Shown: positions 52,526 to 62,540 of the stretch, piece after piece
How positions within the stretch are numbered: the first letter of the stretch is position 1
How the letters are laid out: every line of letters begins with the position of its first letter
NCBI RefSeq assembly: GCF_026343335.1
Contig: NZ_JAPELX010000001.1
Location: 806,001 to 870,000, forward strand
Length of the DNA: 64,000 bases
Direction of reading: 5' to 3'
Origin: Streptomyces sp. NBC_00078
GTDB taxonomy: Bacteria; Actinomycetota; Actinomycetes; Streptomycetales; Streptomycetaceae
Notes under the pieces: model-generated
Databases searched by the model: none
Seen by the model: only the letters and a program-made list of their open reading frames with translations
What the model was told of the DNA's origin: nothing
Translations under genes and position numbers: made by a program

Positions 52526-52550
52526 AAGCCCTCCTGAAGGGACGCACCGC

Positions 52551-53531
52551 ATGCGTACTCACCCCCCACGTACACACGCGCAAAGATCCGCCCTGTGGGC
52601 GGCCGCCGCGGCCGCCCTCGCGACGGTGTCCGTCCTGGCCCTCCCGCAGTCGGCCGGAGCGGCCGGCTCCTCGCCGGTCGGGTTCGGCGCAGGAACGACC
52701 GGTGGCGGCAGCGCCTCGACCGTCACCGTCTCGACGCTGGGCGCCTTCAAGTCGGCCGTGACCGGCAGCACGGCCAAGGTCGTGAAGGTGAACGGCCTGA
52801 TCCCGCTGAGCGGTCAGGTCGACATCGGGTCCAACACCACCGTCCTGGGCGTCGGTTCGTCGTCCGGGTTCACCGGGGGCGGGCTCAGGCTGAAGAAGGT
52901 GACGAACGTCGTCATCCGCAACCTGAACATCAGCAAGCCGGTCGCGCCCGCCGACGGCGTCACCGTCCAGGCGTCGACCAAGGTGTGGATCGACCACAAC
53001 GCCTTCTCGGCCGACCGCGACCACGACAAGGACTACTACGACGGCCTGCTGGACATCAACCACGGGTCCGACTACGTCACGGTCTCCTGGAACACGTTCA
53101 AGGACCACTACAAGGGTTCGCTCGTCGGCCACAGCGACAACAACGCCGGCGAGGACACCGGACATCTGCGGGTGACGTACCACCACAACCAGTTCAGCAA
53201 CGTCTACTCGCGCATCCCCAGCCTGCGCTTCGGCACGGGGCACTTCTACGACAACTACGTCGTGGGCGCCGAGACCGCCTGTCACTCGCGCATGGGCGCC
53301 CAGATGCTCGTCGAGAACAACGTCTTCCGCTCGACGAAGGTCGCCGTCACCACGAGCCGCGACAGCGACGAAGACGGGTACGCCAATCTGCGCGGCAATG
53401 ATCTCGGCGGGGCCGCGACCGAGATCTCGCAGGTCGGCACCTTCACCAGCCCTCCCTACGGCTACACCGCCGAGCCCGCCTCGTCCGTCGTCGCCTCGGT
53501 GACGTCCGGCGCGGGCACCGGAAAACTCTGA
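52551..53531 (+). CDS. Secreted pectate lyase, PL1 family
   Basis: A 326-residue exported enzyme cleaving polygalacturonate by beta-elimination. Signal peptide to about residue 38 (SAGAAG). The parallel beta-helix carries VWIDHNAFSAD and DGLLDINHGSDYVTVSWN with Ca-binding Asp, and the catalytic Arg lies in YSRIPSLRFG. ATG at 52551 with GAAGGGA upstream. First gene of a two-lyase unit with PL3, 43 bases apart. Confidence 0.95.
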   Translation: MRTHPPRTHAQRSALWAAAAAALATVSVLALPQSAGAAGSSPVGFGAGTTGGGSASTVTVSTLGAFKSAVTGSTAKVVKVNGLIPLSGQVDIGSNTTVLGVGSSSGFTGGGLRLKKVTNVVIRNLNISKPVAPADGVTVQASTKVWIDHNAFSADRDHDKDYYDGLLDINHGSDYVTVSWNTFKDHYKGSLVGHSDNNAGEDTGHLRVTYHHNQFSNVYSRIPSLRFGTGHFYDNYVVGAETACHSRMGAQMLVENNVFRSTKVAVTTSRDSDEDGYANLRGNDLGGAATEISQVGTFTSPPYGYTAEPASSVVASVTSGAGTGKL

Positions 53532-53574
53532 CCGCCCCCGACCTGCCCCCCCAACTGGAAGAAGGCATTGGGAC

Positions 53575-54387
53575 ATGGCTTCACCAGCACCAGCACCTGC
53601 ACGCGCCCGCCGGCGCGCCCTGGGCGCCACGTTGGCCGCGCTCGGCCTGACAGCTGTCATGATCATGACAAGAGACGCCCAGGCCCCGGCGAGCGCCGCC
53701 ACCTGGCCCACCGCCCACGGCAGCCAGGCGGTCACCGCCACCATCCCGGTCTCCGGCACCAAGGACTACGGGATGAAGCGCCTCTACGGCAGCGGCGACC
53801 TCGGCACCGGCGGCCAGAACGAGGACCAGGACCCGATCCTCGAACTGGCCCCGGGCGCCGTCCTGAAGAACGTCATCATCGGCTCGCCCGCCGCGGACGG
53901 CATCCACTGCCAGGGCAACTGCACGCTGCAGAACGTGTGGTGGGAGGACGTCGGCGAGGACGCGGCGACGTTCCGGGGCTCCTCGTCGTCGAACGTCTAC
54001 ACCGTCTCCGGCGGGGGCGCGAAGGAGGCCAGCGACAAGGTGTTCCAGTTCAACGGAGCCGGGACGCTGAACATCTCCAACTTCGCGGTTCAGAACTTCG
54101 GCAAGCTCGTCCGCTCGTGCGGCAACTGCTCGACGCAGTACAAGCGGACCATCAACCTCAACACCATCGAGGCGACGTACAAGGGCAGCGCACTGGTCGG
54201 GATCAACACCAACTACGGCGACAGCGCGACCCTGAAGAAGATCACCATCGTCGGGGACAGCAGCAAGAAGATCGTGCCGTGCCAGAAGTACATCGGGAAC
54301 AACACGGGCGCGGAGCCGCCGAAGAACGGTTCGGGGCCTGACAGCAGGTACTGCAAGTACGCGAGCTCGGACATCACCTACAAGTAA
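53575..54387 (+). CDS. Secreted pectate lyase, PL3 family
   Basis: A 270-residue PL3 enzyme, exported by the signal peptide at residues 1-41 (ARARRRALGATLAALGLTAV). The body shows the PL3 features GSGDLGTGGQNEDQDPILEL, NVIIGSPAADGIHCQGNCTL and VWWEDVGEDAATF, with several Cys pairs (CQGNC, CGNC) for disulfides. It acts with the PL1 enzyme on pectin. A 15-bp-stem terminator follows. Confidence 0.95.
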   Translation: MASPAPAPARARRRALGATLAALGLTAVMIMTRDAQAPASAATWPTAHGSQAVTATIPVSGTKDYGMKRLYGSGDLGTGGQNEDQDPILELAPGAVLKNVIIGSPAADGIHCQGNCTLQNVWWEDVGEDAATFRGSSSSNVYTVSGGGAKEASDKVFQFNGAGTLNISNFAVQNFGKLVRSCGNCSTQYKRTINLNTIEATYKGSALVGINTNYGDSATLKKITIVGDSSKKIVPCQKYIGNNTGAEPPKNGSGPDSRYCKYASSDITYK

Positions 54388-54403
54388 CCCCCAACGGTGA
54401 ACC

Positions 54404-54444
54404 CGGCCGTACGAGGCGCACCCGGGCGGCGCTTCGTACGGCCG
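54404..54444. terminator. Terminator after pectate lyase operon
   Basis: Arms CGGCCGTACGAGGCG (54404-54418) and CGCTTCGTACGGCCG (54430-54444) form a 15-bp stem with one G-U pair, 16 bases after the PL3 stop. Confidence 0.85.
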
Positions 54445-54513
54445 CCGTCGTGCCGGTACTCGATTTCGATGTCCAGCTCAATGTCCCGTTCCGTGCCCCG
54501 TTCGGTGCTCGAT

Positions 54514-55257
54514 TCAGTGTCCGATCGATCCGGTGATCTCCCGCTCGTAGTCCGCGTACGCGGCGCGCAGGGCCGCGCCCGGCCAGTCGGCGGGGACGAG
54601 TTCGGGGGGCAGCACGGGGTCGGCGAGCAAATGGCGCACGACCGCCGTGAAGGCGGTGAAACGGTCGGCCGGGCGGTGTGCTTCGGCGACATGGGCGAGC
54701 AGGGCACGGGCCGTCGCGGCCCAGGCGTCCAACGGCCAAAGCTGCGTGGCCAGTTCACGCGCGGGCCGGTCGGGGCGGGCGGTGTAGGACTGGGCCACCT
54801 GCTCCAGCGCGTCCGGCAGAGCGCGGCTGAGGTTGGCGGGGCGCAGCCACACGCCCTCGCGCAGTTCTGCCAGCCGCAGGGTGGTCAACCGGGCGCGCAG
54901 GTCGGCACGCTCGGCAGGGCCGCGGCCCGTCGCCGTGATCACCACCATCTCCCAGCCGCCGTCCCACGCGCGCGTGCGCGCCTCCACCGCGTCGTCCTGG
55001 CGGCGCTGGCGGGCCAGCAGACGGTCGCTGAGCCCGTAGACGGCGTCGGTGCGGCGTAGGTCGCCGGCGGCCACCATCCGGCTGAGGGCGGCACGCAGCG
55101 TGGAACCGCCGACACCGAAGGGCTCCACCGCGCGGACGAGCTCCTTGACCGGAAGCTCCGGCGGGTGCGTGCCCAGCAGCAGACTCAGCACGACCGACCG
55201 CGCCGACAGCGGCGGCAGAGCGACCTCGCCGGGCTGCACTGACACGTTCATCCGCAT
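54514..55257 (-). CDS. PaaX-family transcriptional regulator
   Basis: A 247-residue protein of the PaaX family (phenylacetate-type regulators): LSARSVVLSLLLGTHPPELP with a winged-helix N-terminus, GGSTLRAALSRMVAAGDLRR as recognition region, and the C-terminal DPVLPPELVPADWPGAALR. Divergent from an AidB-like acyl-CoA dehydrogenase gene, which it probably represses in response to an acyl-CoA. Start ATG 55257 or 55251. Confidence 0.9.
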   Translation of the reverse strand: MRMNVSVQPGEVALPPLSARSVVLSLLLGTHPPELPVKELVRAVEPFGVGGSTLRAALSRMVAAGDLRRTDAVYGLSDRLLARQRRQDDAVEARTRAWDGGWEMVVITATGRGPAERADLRARLTTLRLAELREGVWLRPANLSRALPDALEQVAQSYTARPDRPARELATQLWPLDAWAATARALLAHVAEAHRPADRFTAFTAVVRHLLADPVLPPELVPADWPGAALRAAYADYEREITGSIGH

Positions 55258-55323
55258 GAGCCCGTACTTTACGTGCGCTCTTCACCTGTGTCCTTCACGT
55301 GCGGCCTTTACGCGGAACCTCCT

Positions 55324-55361
55324 TGTTGCGATATTGCTACGGCCGCATAAAAGATGCAACA
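55324..55361. promoter_or_regulatory. Inverted repeat over the acyl-CoA dehydrogenase start region
   Basis: TGTTGC (55324-55329) and GCAACA (55356-55361) are exact inverted 6-mers 26 bases apart, surrounding ATATTGC and GCATAA sequences in an A/T-rich stretch. A plausible PaaX target next to the start codon. Confidence 0.4.
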
Positions 55362-55368
55362 TGGCTGC

Positions 55369-57036
55369 ATGGTCTCGACACCCGCGCCCGCGCAGCCCCG
55401 GCAGCAGTACGCCACGCACGACGTCACCAACCAGCCCCCCGCCCTGACGCCGTACGACGCCTCCGCGGACACGGCCCTGCTGGAGGGGCTGCGCCGGGAG
55501 GGCGCCGGATGGGCCGAGGAGGGCGTCCGGCGGCTGGGACTGCGGGCCGGGAGCGAGGAGGCGCAGGAGTGGGCCGAGCTGGCGAACGTCCATGAGCCGG
55601 TACTGCGCACGCACGACCGCTACGGCAACCGCGTCGACGAGGTCGACTTCCACCCGAGCTGGCACCACCTGATGCGGGCAGCGGTCGCCGAGGGCCTGGC
55701 CGCCACTCCGTGGGCTCAGGACCGGCCCGGGGCCCATGTCGCACGTACCGCGGGCGGGCTGGTGTGGGGGCACACCGACGCCGGGCACGGCTGTCCCACG
55801 TCGATGACGTACGCGGCCGTCCCCGCCCTGCGCACCCAGCCGGAGCTGGCGAAGATCTACGAACCGCTGCTGACCAGCCGGGAGTACGAGCCGGAGCTCA
55901 GGGTGCCGACGGAGAAGCGCGGCCTGCTGGCGGGCATGGGGATGACCGAGAAGCAGGGCGGCTCCGACGTCCGGACGAACACCACCACGGCCTGGCCTAC
56001 CGCCGAGCCCGGCATGTACGCGCTGCGCGGGCACAAATGGTTCACGTCGGCGCCCATGTGCGACGTGTTCCTGGTACTGGCGCAGGCCCCGGAGGGCCTC
56101 TCGTGCTTCCTGGTGCCGCGGATCCTGCCCGACGGCACCCGCAACACCTTCCGCATCCAGCGCCTCAAGGACAAGCTGGGCAACCGGTCCAACGCCTCCT
56201 CCGAGCCTGAGTTCGACGGGACCGTGGCCTGGCTGGTCGGGCCCGAGGGCCGGGGCGTCAAGACGATCATCGAGATGGTCAACTGCACGCGGCTCGACTG
56301 CGTGATGATGTCGGCCACGCTGATGCGTAAGACCCTCGTGGAGGCGGGGCACCATGTGCGCCACCGCAGCGCGTTCGGGGCGCGGTTGGTGGACCAGCGG
56401 CTGATGCGCAACGTCCTGGCGGACCTCGCGCTGGAGTCGGAGGCGGCCACGACGCTGACGCTGCGGCTGGCGGGGGCCGCGGACCGGGCGGTGCGCGCAG
56501 ACGCGGGTGAGGCGGCGTTCCGGCGGATCGCGACCGCCGTCGGCAAGTACTGGGTGACCAAGCGAGGCCCGGCCTTCACGGCGGAGGCCCTGGAGTGCCT
56601 CGGCGGCAACGGCTATGTGGAGGAGTCGGGCATGCCCCGGCACTACCGCGAGGCGCCGCTGCTGTCGATCTGGGAGGGCTCCGGGAACGTCAACGCCCTT
56701 GATGTACTACGGGCGTTGAGGCGTGACCCCGGTACCGCGCAGGCTCTCTTCGACGAACTCGCCCTGGCACAGGGGGCGGACGCCCGGCTGGACGCCGCCG
56801 TGGTCAGGCTCGGGGAGAAGCTGGCCAACGGAACCGAGTCCGGCGCCCGCCGCCTGGTGGAGTCGATGGCGCTGACCCTGCAGGCCTCCCTCCTCGTCCG
56901 GCACGCCCCGCCCGCGGTCGCCGATGCCTTCTGCGCGTCCCGGCTGGGCGGCGACTGGGGACACGCCTTCGGCACCCTGCCCGACGCGGCCGACCTGGAC
57001 GCCGTCCTGAACCGTGCGCTGCCGGGAGGCAGTTGA
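55369..57036 (+). CDS. AidB-like acyl-CoA dehydrogenase family protein
   Basis: A 555-residue flavoprotein of the acyl-CoA dehydrogenase superfamily, AidB-type. THDVTNQPPALTPYD opens the protein; MGMTEKQGGSDVRTNTT is the FAD/substrate signature, and KRGPAFTAEALECLGGNGYV and SIWEGSGNVNALDVLR form the C-terminal helical part. AidB is a DNA-associated alkylation-response protein in E. coli; here regulation by a PaaX-type protein suggests acyl-CoA metabolism instead. ATG 55369 or 55354 (5 codons longer). Confidence 0.9.
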   Translation: MVSTPAPAQPRQQYATHDVTNQPPALTPYDASADTALLEGLRREGAGWAEEGVRRLGLRAGSEEAQEWAELANVHEPVLRTHDRYGNRVDEVDFHPSWHHLMRAAVAEGLAATPWAQDRPGAHVARTAGGLVWGHTDAGHGCPTSMTYAAVPALRTQPELAKIYEPLLTSREYEPELRVPTEKRGLLAGMGMTEKQGGSDVRTNTTTAWPTAEPGMYALRGHKWFTSAPMCDVFLVLAQAPEGLSCFLVPRILPDGTRNTFRIQRLKDKLGNRSNASSEPEFDGTVAWLVGPEGRGVKTIIEMVNCTRLDCVMMSATLMRKTLVEAGHHVRHRSAFGARLVDQRLMRNVLADLALESEAATTLTLRLAGAADRAVRADAGEAAFRRIATAVGKYWVTKRGPAFTAEALECLGGNGYVEESGMPRHYREAPLLSIWEGSGNVNALDVLRALRRDPGTAQALFDELALAQGADARLDAAVVRLGEKLANGTESGARRLVESMALTLQASLLVRHAPPAVADAFCASRLGGDWGHAFGTLPDAADLDAVLNRALPGGS

Positions 57037-57136
57037 GGGCCGCGGCCCGAGTCCGTCGTTCGGATCAGGTGAGGATCAGCCGTCGTCGCAGCGGGCGACG
57101 CGGACGCGGCCCGAGGGAAGGTCGCCCGCGCCCGGG

Positions 57137-57690
57137 TCAGTGGCGAGCGTGTCCCGCGCTCCGCGGTCCGTGCAGCGGCAGCGGCTGCCCGCGTGGCGGC
57201 CACGTCAAGGTGAGGCCGCCCCCCGCAGGGAGCGCGTGCCAGCGGGCGGCGAACTCGTCCAGGCGGAGGAGGACGCGCTCGACGAGCTGCGGATCGCCGA
57301 TGTCCGGCTCCGTCGAAGAGAGGCGATCGGGGAGCTCCTGACTCAGGCCCGCCCGCAACCGCCACACGGCGCGCACGCCGAGGCCAGTGCCTCGGACCGA
57401 GCCATGTCGGCATGCTCGGCCTTACTCGGCTGCCACTTCGCCTCCCGTCGCGCCTGACGCCTCCTGACCGCCGGATCGGCTGCCCAGAAGATGTTGCTCC
57501 GGCCGGCCGCGATCCGGCCGAAGACCCCACCGGACAGCCTCGCCTCGGCCTCGACCAGGAAGTGCACCGCGTCGTGAGGCAGCCAGTCGTCGTGGCCGGG
57601 CCCCTGTCGCGGCGCCGGCTCCGGACCGCTCCCGCGCACGACGGTCATCCGGTAGCGGCGCCCGGACATTTTGGTGAACGTCACGTCCAT
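57137..57690 (-). pseudogene. Frameshifted conserved hypothetical gene
   Basis: The 5' frame gives MDVTFTKMSGRRYRMTVVRG, PHDAVHFLVEAEARLSGGVF, GRIAAGRSNIFWAADPA and SKAEHADMARSEALAS, a conserved Streptomyces protein. Near 57370-57385 it shifts; the other frame continues WRLRAGLSQELP and LVERVLLRLDEFAARWHALP to a stop at 57137. Loss of a single base around 57375 explains it. Either a true pseudogene or a sequencing error. Confidence 0.8.
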
Positions 57691-57911
57691 GACCCGTACG
57701 GTAGCCACCACCGCGGGCAGATCGCCCGGAATTACCGCACGTGAGACGGCCACCCGCGGTCGTCCGGCACCTGCCGGGCCGGTAGGTGAACCGCGGGCGA
57801 ATTCTGGCTTTCCCTCTGGTCAGGAGCAGTTCGGAAACGCGGTCGCGGTCCCGCCGGCTGCGTAGGATCGGCCGACGCCGCCTCGTTCGTCCGACTCCCA
57901 GGAGGCCCGGC

Positions 57912-59168
57912 ATGCCCGAACCCGCGGTCGGCGCCGAAGCCGCATCCGATCCCGTCGCGCCCCCGCTCCGCCCGCCCCGGCGGCGCACCGCGCTGCTCGC
58001 AGGCGGTGCCCTGGTGGCCGCGGCCGCGGTGGTGGCCGGGACTCTGGCGGCCGGGCGATCTGGCGGGGACGGCCACGCGGCGAGGCCGCCCGACGGTCTG
58101 CGGCACACCACCGTCGAGATCACCTCGGCCGGCTGCGGCCGCGGCTGGACCCACCCCGAACCCGGCCGCCAGGTCTTCGATCTGCGCAACAGCTCGGGCA
58201 CAGCGGCCGAGGTCGATCTGACCGATCCGAGGACGGGCGCGGTCTACGGCGAGGTCGAGGGACTCGCGCCGGGCACCGAGCGCCCGATACGGGTGACCCT
58301 CGGCAACGGCACGTACGCCTTCAAGTGCCTGCCCGACGACGCCGACGCGGTCACCGGCCCCACCGTGCGCATCAGCGGCGCGACGGCGAAGGGCGGTCCG
58401 GGCGCCGTCCCGGTGACCCAGCAGGAGCTCATCCCGCCCACCCTCGCCTACCAGAAGTGGATCCAGGCCCGTACGGTCGAGCTGGCGCGGAAGACCGACG
58501 CGCTGCGCGACGCGATAGGCCGCGGGGACCTGAAGACCGCGCGCACGGACTGGTTCACCGCGCATCTGGTGTACGAGCGGATGGGTGCCGCCTACGGCAC
58601 GTTCGGCGACGCGGACGCGGCGATCAACGGCACCACTGCGGGCCTGTCCGGCGGGGTGCACGACGCGGACTTCGCCGGGTTCCACCGGGTGGAGTACGGG
58701 CTGTGGCACGGCGAGCCGGCGAGCCGCCTGCGCGGACCGGCCGACCGGCTCGCAGGGGCCGCGCACACCTTGCGCGACCACTGGCCCGACCAGCGGATGG
58801 ATCCGGCGGACGTCGGTCTGCGCGCGCACGAGATCCTGGAGAACACCGTGCAGTTCGAGCTGACCGGCCGTACCGACTACGGCAGCGGCACCAGTCTGGC
58901 CACCGCCCGCGCCAACCTCGACGGCACCGGCGTGCTCCTCGGATACCTTCGTCCGCTGCTGAAGACCCGCGACACCGGCCTGTCCGGCGTCGACACATGG
59001 ATGGCCCGCAGCGGGCGCACGCTCGACGGCTTCGACCACGACGGACACTGGACGCCCCTGGACCGGCTGACCCGCGCCCAGCGCGAGAAGGCCGACGCCG
59101 ACCTGGGCGAGCTGGTCGAGCGGCTGTCCGACGTGGCCGCTCTCACCGACGTACGGAGGACCGCGTGA
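57912..59168 (+). CDS. efeO: Iron uptake system protein EfeO
   Basis: A 418-residue extracytoplasmic component of the EfeUOB ferrous/ferric iron uptake system. A membrane anchor spans residues 25-48. A small cupredoxin-like domain follows (60-155), then the M75-peptidase-like domain with FHRVEYGLW (HxxE, metal-binding) and [23 protein letters not shown] 6 bases before the ATG at 57912. It overlaps efeB by GTGA. No EfeU permease gene is visible nearby. Confidence 0.94.
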   Translation: MPEPAVGAEAASDPVAPPLRPPRRRTALLAGGALVAAAAVVAGTLAAGRSGGDGHAARPPDGLRHTTVEITSAGCGRGWTHPEPGRQVFDLRNSSGTAAEVDLTDPRTGAVYGEVEGLAPGTERPIRVTLGNGTYAFKCLPDDADAVTGPTVRISGATAKGGPGAVPVTQQELIPPTLAYQKWIQARTVELARKTDALRDAIGRGDLKTARTDWFTAHLVYERMGAAYGTFGDADAAINGTTAGLSGGVHDADFAGFHRVEYGLWHGEPASRLRGPADRLAGAAHTLRDHWPDQRMDPADVGLRAHEILENTVQFELTGRTDYGSGTSLATARANLDGTGVLLGYLRPLLKTRDTGLSGVDTWMARSGRTLDGFDHDGHWTPLDRLTRAQREKADADLGELVERLSDVAALTDVRRTA

Positions 59169-60388
59169 ACCCGCTGAAAAACGTCGGACGCCGGGGCTTC
59201 CTGGCCGGCGCCGCTGCCGTGGCCGGCACGGGACTCGTGGCCGCGGACCACGGGGCCGCGTCCGCCGCCGCGCAAGCCCGCGAGAGTGCGCGTGTGGCCT
59301 TCCACGGCCGGCACCAGGCCGGCATCCTCACCCCGGCTCAGCGCGCCACCGCCTTCGTGTCCTTCGACACGACCGCCGAGGACCGTCGCGAACTGGCCGA
59401 CCTGCTGCGCACGCTCACCGACCGGGCCCGGTTCCTCACCGCCGGCGGCAGCCAGGACGAGCTGGGCATCACCGCCCCGCCCGTCGACTCCGGCACCGTC
59501 GGCCCCGACGTCCCCGCGGACGCACTGACCGTCACCGTCGGTGCCGGCGCCTCCCTCTTCGACGAGCGCTACGGCCTGGCCGCCCGCAGACCCCACCGGC
59601 TCACCACGATGCCTTCGTTCCCCGACGACGACCTCGACGCCGCCTGGTGCCACGGCGATCTGAGCGTGCAGCTGTGCGCCGCCCACACCGACACGGTGCT
59701 GCACGCCCTGCGCGACATCACCCGGCACACCCGCGGCGCCATGCAGGTGCGCTGGCGCCTGGACGGCTTCATCAGCCCGCCCCGTCCCTCGGGCGCGCCC
59801 CGCAACCACATGGGGTTCAAGGACGGCATCGCCAACCCCGACGTGCGCGACGCCCGCGCGATGGACCGCCTGGTGTGGGTGGGCGGCGGCGCGGGCGAGC
59901 CGGACTGGACGGTCGGCGGCAGCTATCAGGTCGTACGGCTGATCCGCATGCTGGTGGAGTTCTGGGACCGTGTCTCGATCACCGAGCAGGAGCGGATGTT
60001 CGGCCGTGCCCGGGACACCGGCGCACCCCTGGACGGACGCCACGAGAAGGACGCCCCCGACTATTCGCAGGACCCCCAGGGCGACGTGATCCCCCTGGAC
60101 AGCCACATCCGGCTGGCCAACCCGCGCACCGCGGCCACCGACGGGCAGCGCATCCTGCGCCGCGGCTACAACTACGACCGGGGCACGGACAGCAACGGCA
60201 ACCTCGACATGGGGCTGCTGTTCTGCAGCTACCAGCAGGACCTCGCCCGACAGTTCGAGGCCGTGCAGAAGCGGCTGGCCGGCGAGCCGCTGGTCGACTA
60301 CATCTCCCCGTTCGGCGGCGGCTACTTCTTCGCCCTGCCGGGCGTGCGGGACGGCTCCGACTGGCTGGGGCGCACACTGCTGGCCTGA
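59165..60388 (+). CDS. efeB: EfeB, Tat-exported DyP-type heme peroxidase
   Basis: A 407-residue dye-decolorising peroxidase working with EfeO. Twin-arginine signal [14 protein letters not shown] (Arg9-Arg10). The catalytic GFKDGIANP motif has Asp220, and His314 in [10 protein letters not shown] is the proximal heme ligand. It oxidises ferrous iron or removes iron from heme. The GTG at 59165 overlaps the efeO stop, so they are translated together. Confidence 0.95.
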   Translation: MNPLKNVGRRGFLAGAAAVAGTGLVAADHGAASAAAQARESARVAFHGRHQAGILTPAQRATAFVSFDTTAEDRRELADLLRTLTDRARFLTAGGSQDELGITAPPVDSGTVGPDVPADALTVTVGAGASLFDERYGLAARRPHRLTTMPSFPDDDLDAAWCHGDLSVQLCAAHTDTVLHALRDITRHTRGAMQVRWRLDGFISPPRPSGAPRNHMGFKDGIANPDVRDARAMDRLVWVGGGAGEPDWTVGGSYQVVRLIRMLVEFWDRVSITEQERMFGRARDTGAPLDGRHEKDAPDYSQDPQGDVIPLDSHIRLANPRTAATDGQRILRRGYNYDRGTDSNGNLDMGLLFCSYQQDLARQFEAVQKRLAGEPLVDYISPFGGGYFFALPGVRDGSDWLGRTLLA

Positions 60389-60405
60389 ACCCACCCGTCT
60401 GAACG

Positions 60406-60427
60406 CCGGTCAAGAGCGGGCCAAGAG
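60406..60427. promoter_or_regulatory. 11-bp direct repeat, PHO-box-like
   Basis: CCGGTCAAGAG and CGGGCCAAGAG are contiguous 11-mers with 9 of 11 identical positions. The 11-base period is that of PhoP direct-repeat units in Streptomyces, though the sequence differs from the usual GTTCACC. It lies 160 bases before a phosphatase-like gene. Confidence 0.35.
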
Positions 60428-60586
60428 ACAATAAGCATTTCCTGACCGAACATTCTCTGAGCCGTCATTGCCCCTCCCCCGCCCCGCCGCCACCATTGCC
60501 CAGGATCCAGCCGTAGATGTCCTGGCCACGGATATGCCGTGGCGACGGAATTCAGTGGACGCAGTGCTCTCGGAAGGCGAGACAGC

Positions 60587-62470
60587 ATGATCGGCATAGG
60601 CAGAACCTCAAGGGCGTGGCGCGGGTTGACCCGTGCGGGTGCCCTGCTCGGCGCGGCCGCCCTGGCGAGCGCGGGCGGGGCCGTACCGGCCTCGGCGGCC
60701 ACCGGCCACGGCCACTCCGGCACGCACACCGCGACCCCGATCAAGCACATGGTGGTGATCTACGACGAGAACGTCTCGTTCGACCACTACTTCGCCACGT
60801 ATCCGAAGGCCGCCAACACCGACGGCACCCACTTCAAGGCGGCGGCGCGCACCCCGAAGGCCGACAACCTCCTCAACTCCGGGCTGCTGATGAGGAACCC
60901 GAACCTCTACAAGCCCAAGCGTCTGGCCAGTTCGCAGGCGATGACCTGCGACCAGAACCACTCCTACGGCCCCGAGCAGTACGCGGCCGACGGCGGCAAG
61001 GCCGACAAGTACGTCGAGAACACCGAAGTCAACAAGTGCACCGGGCTCTTCGGCGAGCCCGGCCTGGTGATGGACTACTACGACGGCAACACCGTCACGG
61101 CCCTGTGGAACTACGCCCAGCACTACGCGCTGGGCGACAAGTCGTTCAGCTCGGTCTACGGGCCCTCCACTCCCGGTGCGCTCAACCTGGTCTCCGGCCA
61201 GACCCACGGCGTGATCTCCGTCGACCCGGCCACCGGCACGGAGAACCCGAAGCAGACCTCGACACCGGACGCGTACGCCGTGGTCTCCCCCGACGCCAAG
61301 GGCGTGGGCACGCTCATCAACGACCCGGACCCCGCCTACGACGACTGCTCGGACAAGGACCACACCGCGACGAGCGCGCTGGCGTCGATGCAGGGCAGGA
61401 ACATCGGTGACCTGCTCAACGCCAAGGGTGTGAGCTGGGGCTGGTTCCAGGGCGGTTTCCGGCCCAGCACCGCCTGGGACGGCAAGCAGGGCGACTACGC
61501 CAAGTGCGGCGGTACCACCCACACCAACGTCGGCGGCGCGGCGGTGGAGGACTACAGCCCGCACCACTCGCCGTTCGAGTACTACAAGTCGACGTCCAAC
61601 CCGCACCACCTGGCCCCGAAGAGCGTCGCCGAGATCGGGCACAACGGCCGGGCCAACCACAACTACGACCTGACGGACTTCGACGCGACCCTCAAGGCGG
61701 GCAACCTGCCCGCGGTGAGCTTCCTGAAGGCGGCCGAGTACCAGGACGGCCACGCCGGCTACTCGGATCCGACCGACGAGCAGCACTTCCTGATCAAGGA
61801 GATCAACGCGCTGCAGCGGTCGCCCGAGTGGAAGTCCACCGCGGTCGTGCTCGCCTACGACGACTCCGACGGCTGGTACGACCACGTCGCCGCCAAGGTG
61901 CTCAACGGCTCCAGGAACTCGACCGCCGGATCCAACGGCAAGGCCCTCGACAGCCCGGCCTGCCAGTCCGGTCCGGCCCCGGCCAAGGGCTATGCGGACC
62001 GCTGTGGCCCCGGCACCCGGCAGCCGCTGCTGGTCATCTCCCCCTACAGCAAGGTCAACGCGGTCGACCACACCCGCACCGAGCAGGCGTCGATCACCAG
62101 GTTCATCGAGAACAACTGGCACACCGGCCGGATCGGTGACGCCTCCTTCGACGAGCGCGCCGGCTCCCTGACGGGCCTGTTCGACTTCCGGCACCCCAAC
62201 AACAAGCAGGTGCTGCTGAACAGGGACGGCTCGGTCAAGTCGGTGAAGGGCATCCCGCACCACAGCGGGACGGCCACCAACACCTCGTCCCACGGCGCCT
62301 ACCCGCCCTACGTCCAGGACCTGAGGGCGCAGAACGTGGCCGACACCGGCTCCGCCTCCCCTGCGCTGCCGATCGCGGTCGCCGGTCTCGTCACCGCCGC
62401 CGCGACCGGTACCGCGTTCGCCCTGCACCGCCGCAGGCGGCGCACGGGGCAGCCGACCGCGGCCCACTAG
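60587..62470 (+). CDS. Secreted phospholipase C/acid phosphatase-like enzyme, membrane-anchored
   Basis: A 627-residue enzyme of the phosphoesterase family that includes bacterial phospholipases C and AcpA. Signal peptide to about residue 38 (VPASAA). Catalytic region: VVIYDENVSFDHYFATYP, SSVYGPSTPGALNLVSGQTH and LAYDDSDGWYDHV. The C-terminus has a helix LPIAVAGLVTAAATGTAFAL followed by HRRRRR, so the protein stays anchored to the membrane facing outward. GGAAGG precedes the ATG at 60587. It may release phosphate or diacylglycerol. Confidence 0.9.
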   Translation: MIGIGRTSRAWRGLTRAGALLGAAALASAGGAVPASAATGHGHSGTHTATPIKHMVVIYDENVSFDHYFATYPKAANTDGTHFKAAARTPKADNLLNSGLLMRNPNLYKPKRLASSQAMTCDQNHSYGPEQYAADGGKADKYVENTEVNKCTGLFGEPGLVMDYYDGNTVTALWNYAQHYALGDKSFSSVYGPSTPGALNLVSGQTHGVISVDPATGTENPKQTSTPDAYAVVSPDAKGVGTLINDPDPAYDDCSDKDHTATSALASMQGRNIGDLLNAKGVSWGWFQGGFRPSTAWDGKQGDYAKCGGTTHTNVGGAAVEDYSPHHSPFEYYKSTSNPHHLAPKSVAEIGHNGRANHNYDLTDFDATLKAGNLPAVSFLKAAEYQDGHAGYSDPTDEQHFLIKEINALQRSPEWKSTAVVLAYDDSDGWYDHVAAKVLNGSRNSTAGSNGKALDSPACQSGPAPAKGYADRCGPGTRQPLLVISPYSKVNAVDHTRTEQASITRFIENNWHTGRIGDASFDERAGSLTGLFDFRHPNNKQVLLNRDGSVKSVKGIPHHSGTATNTSSHGAYPPYVQDLRAQNVADTGSASPALPIAVAGLVTAAATGTAFALHRRRRRTGQPTAAH

Positions 62471-62498
62471 CACCCGCACCGGACGGGCCGCCCACATC

Positions 62499-62533
62499 GG
62501 ACGGGCTGCGGGCACTTCGCCCGCGGCCCGTCC
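62499..62533. terminator. Bidirectional terminator
   Basis: Arms GGACGGGCTGCGGGC (62499-62513) and GCCCGCGGCCCGTCC (62519-62533), 15 bp with one G-U pair and a five-base loop, between two converging genes. Confidence 0.88.
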
Positions 62534-62540
62534 GCGCTTG

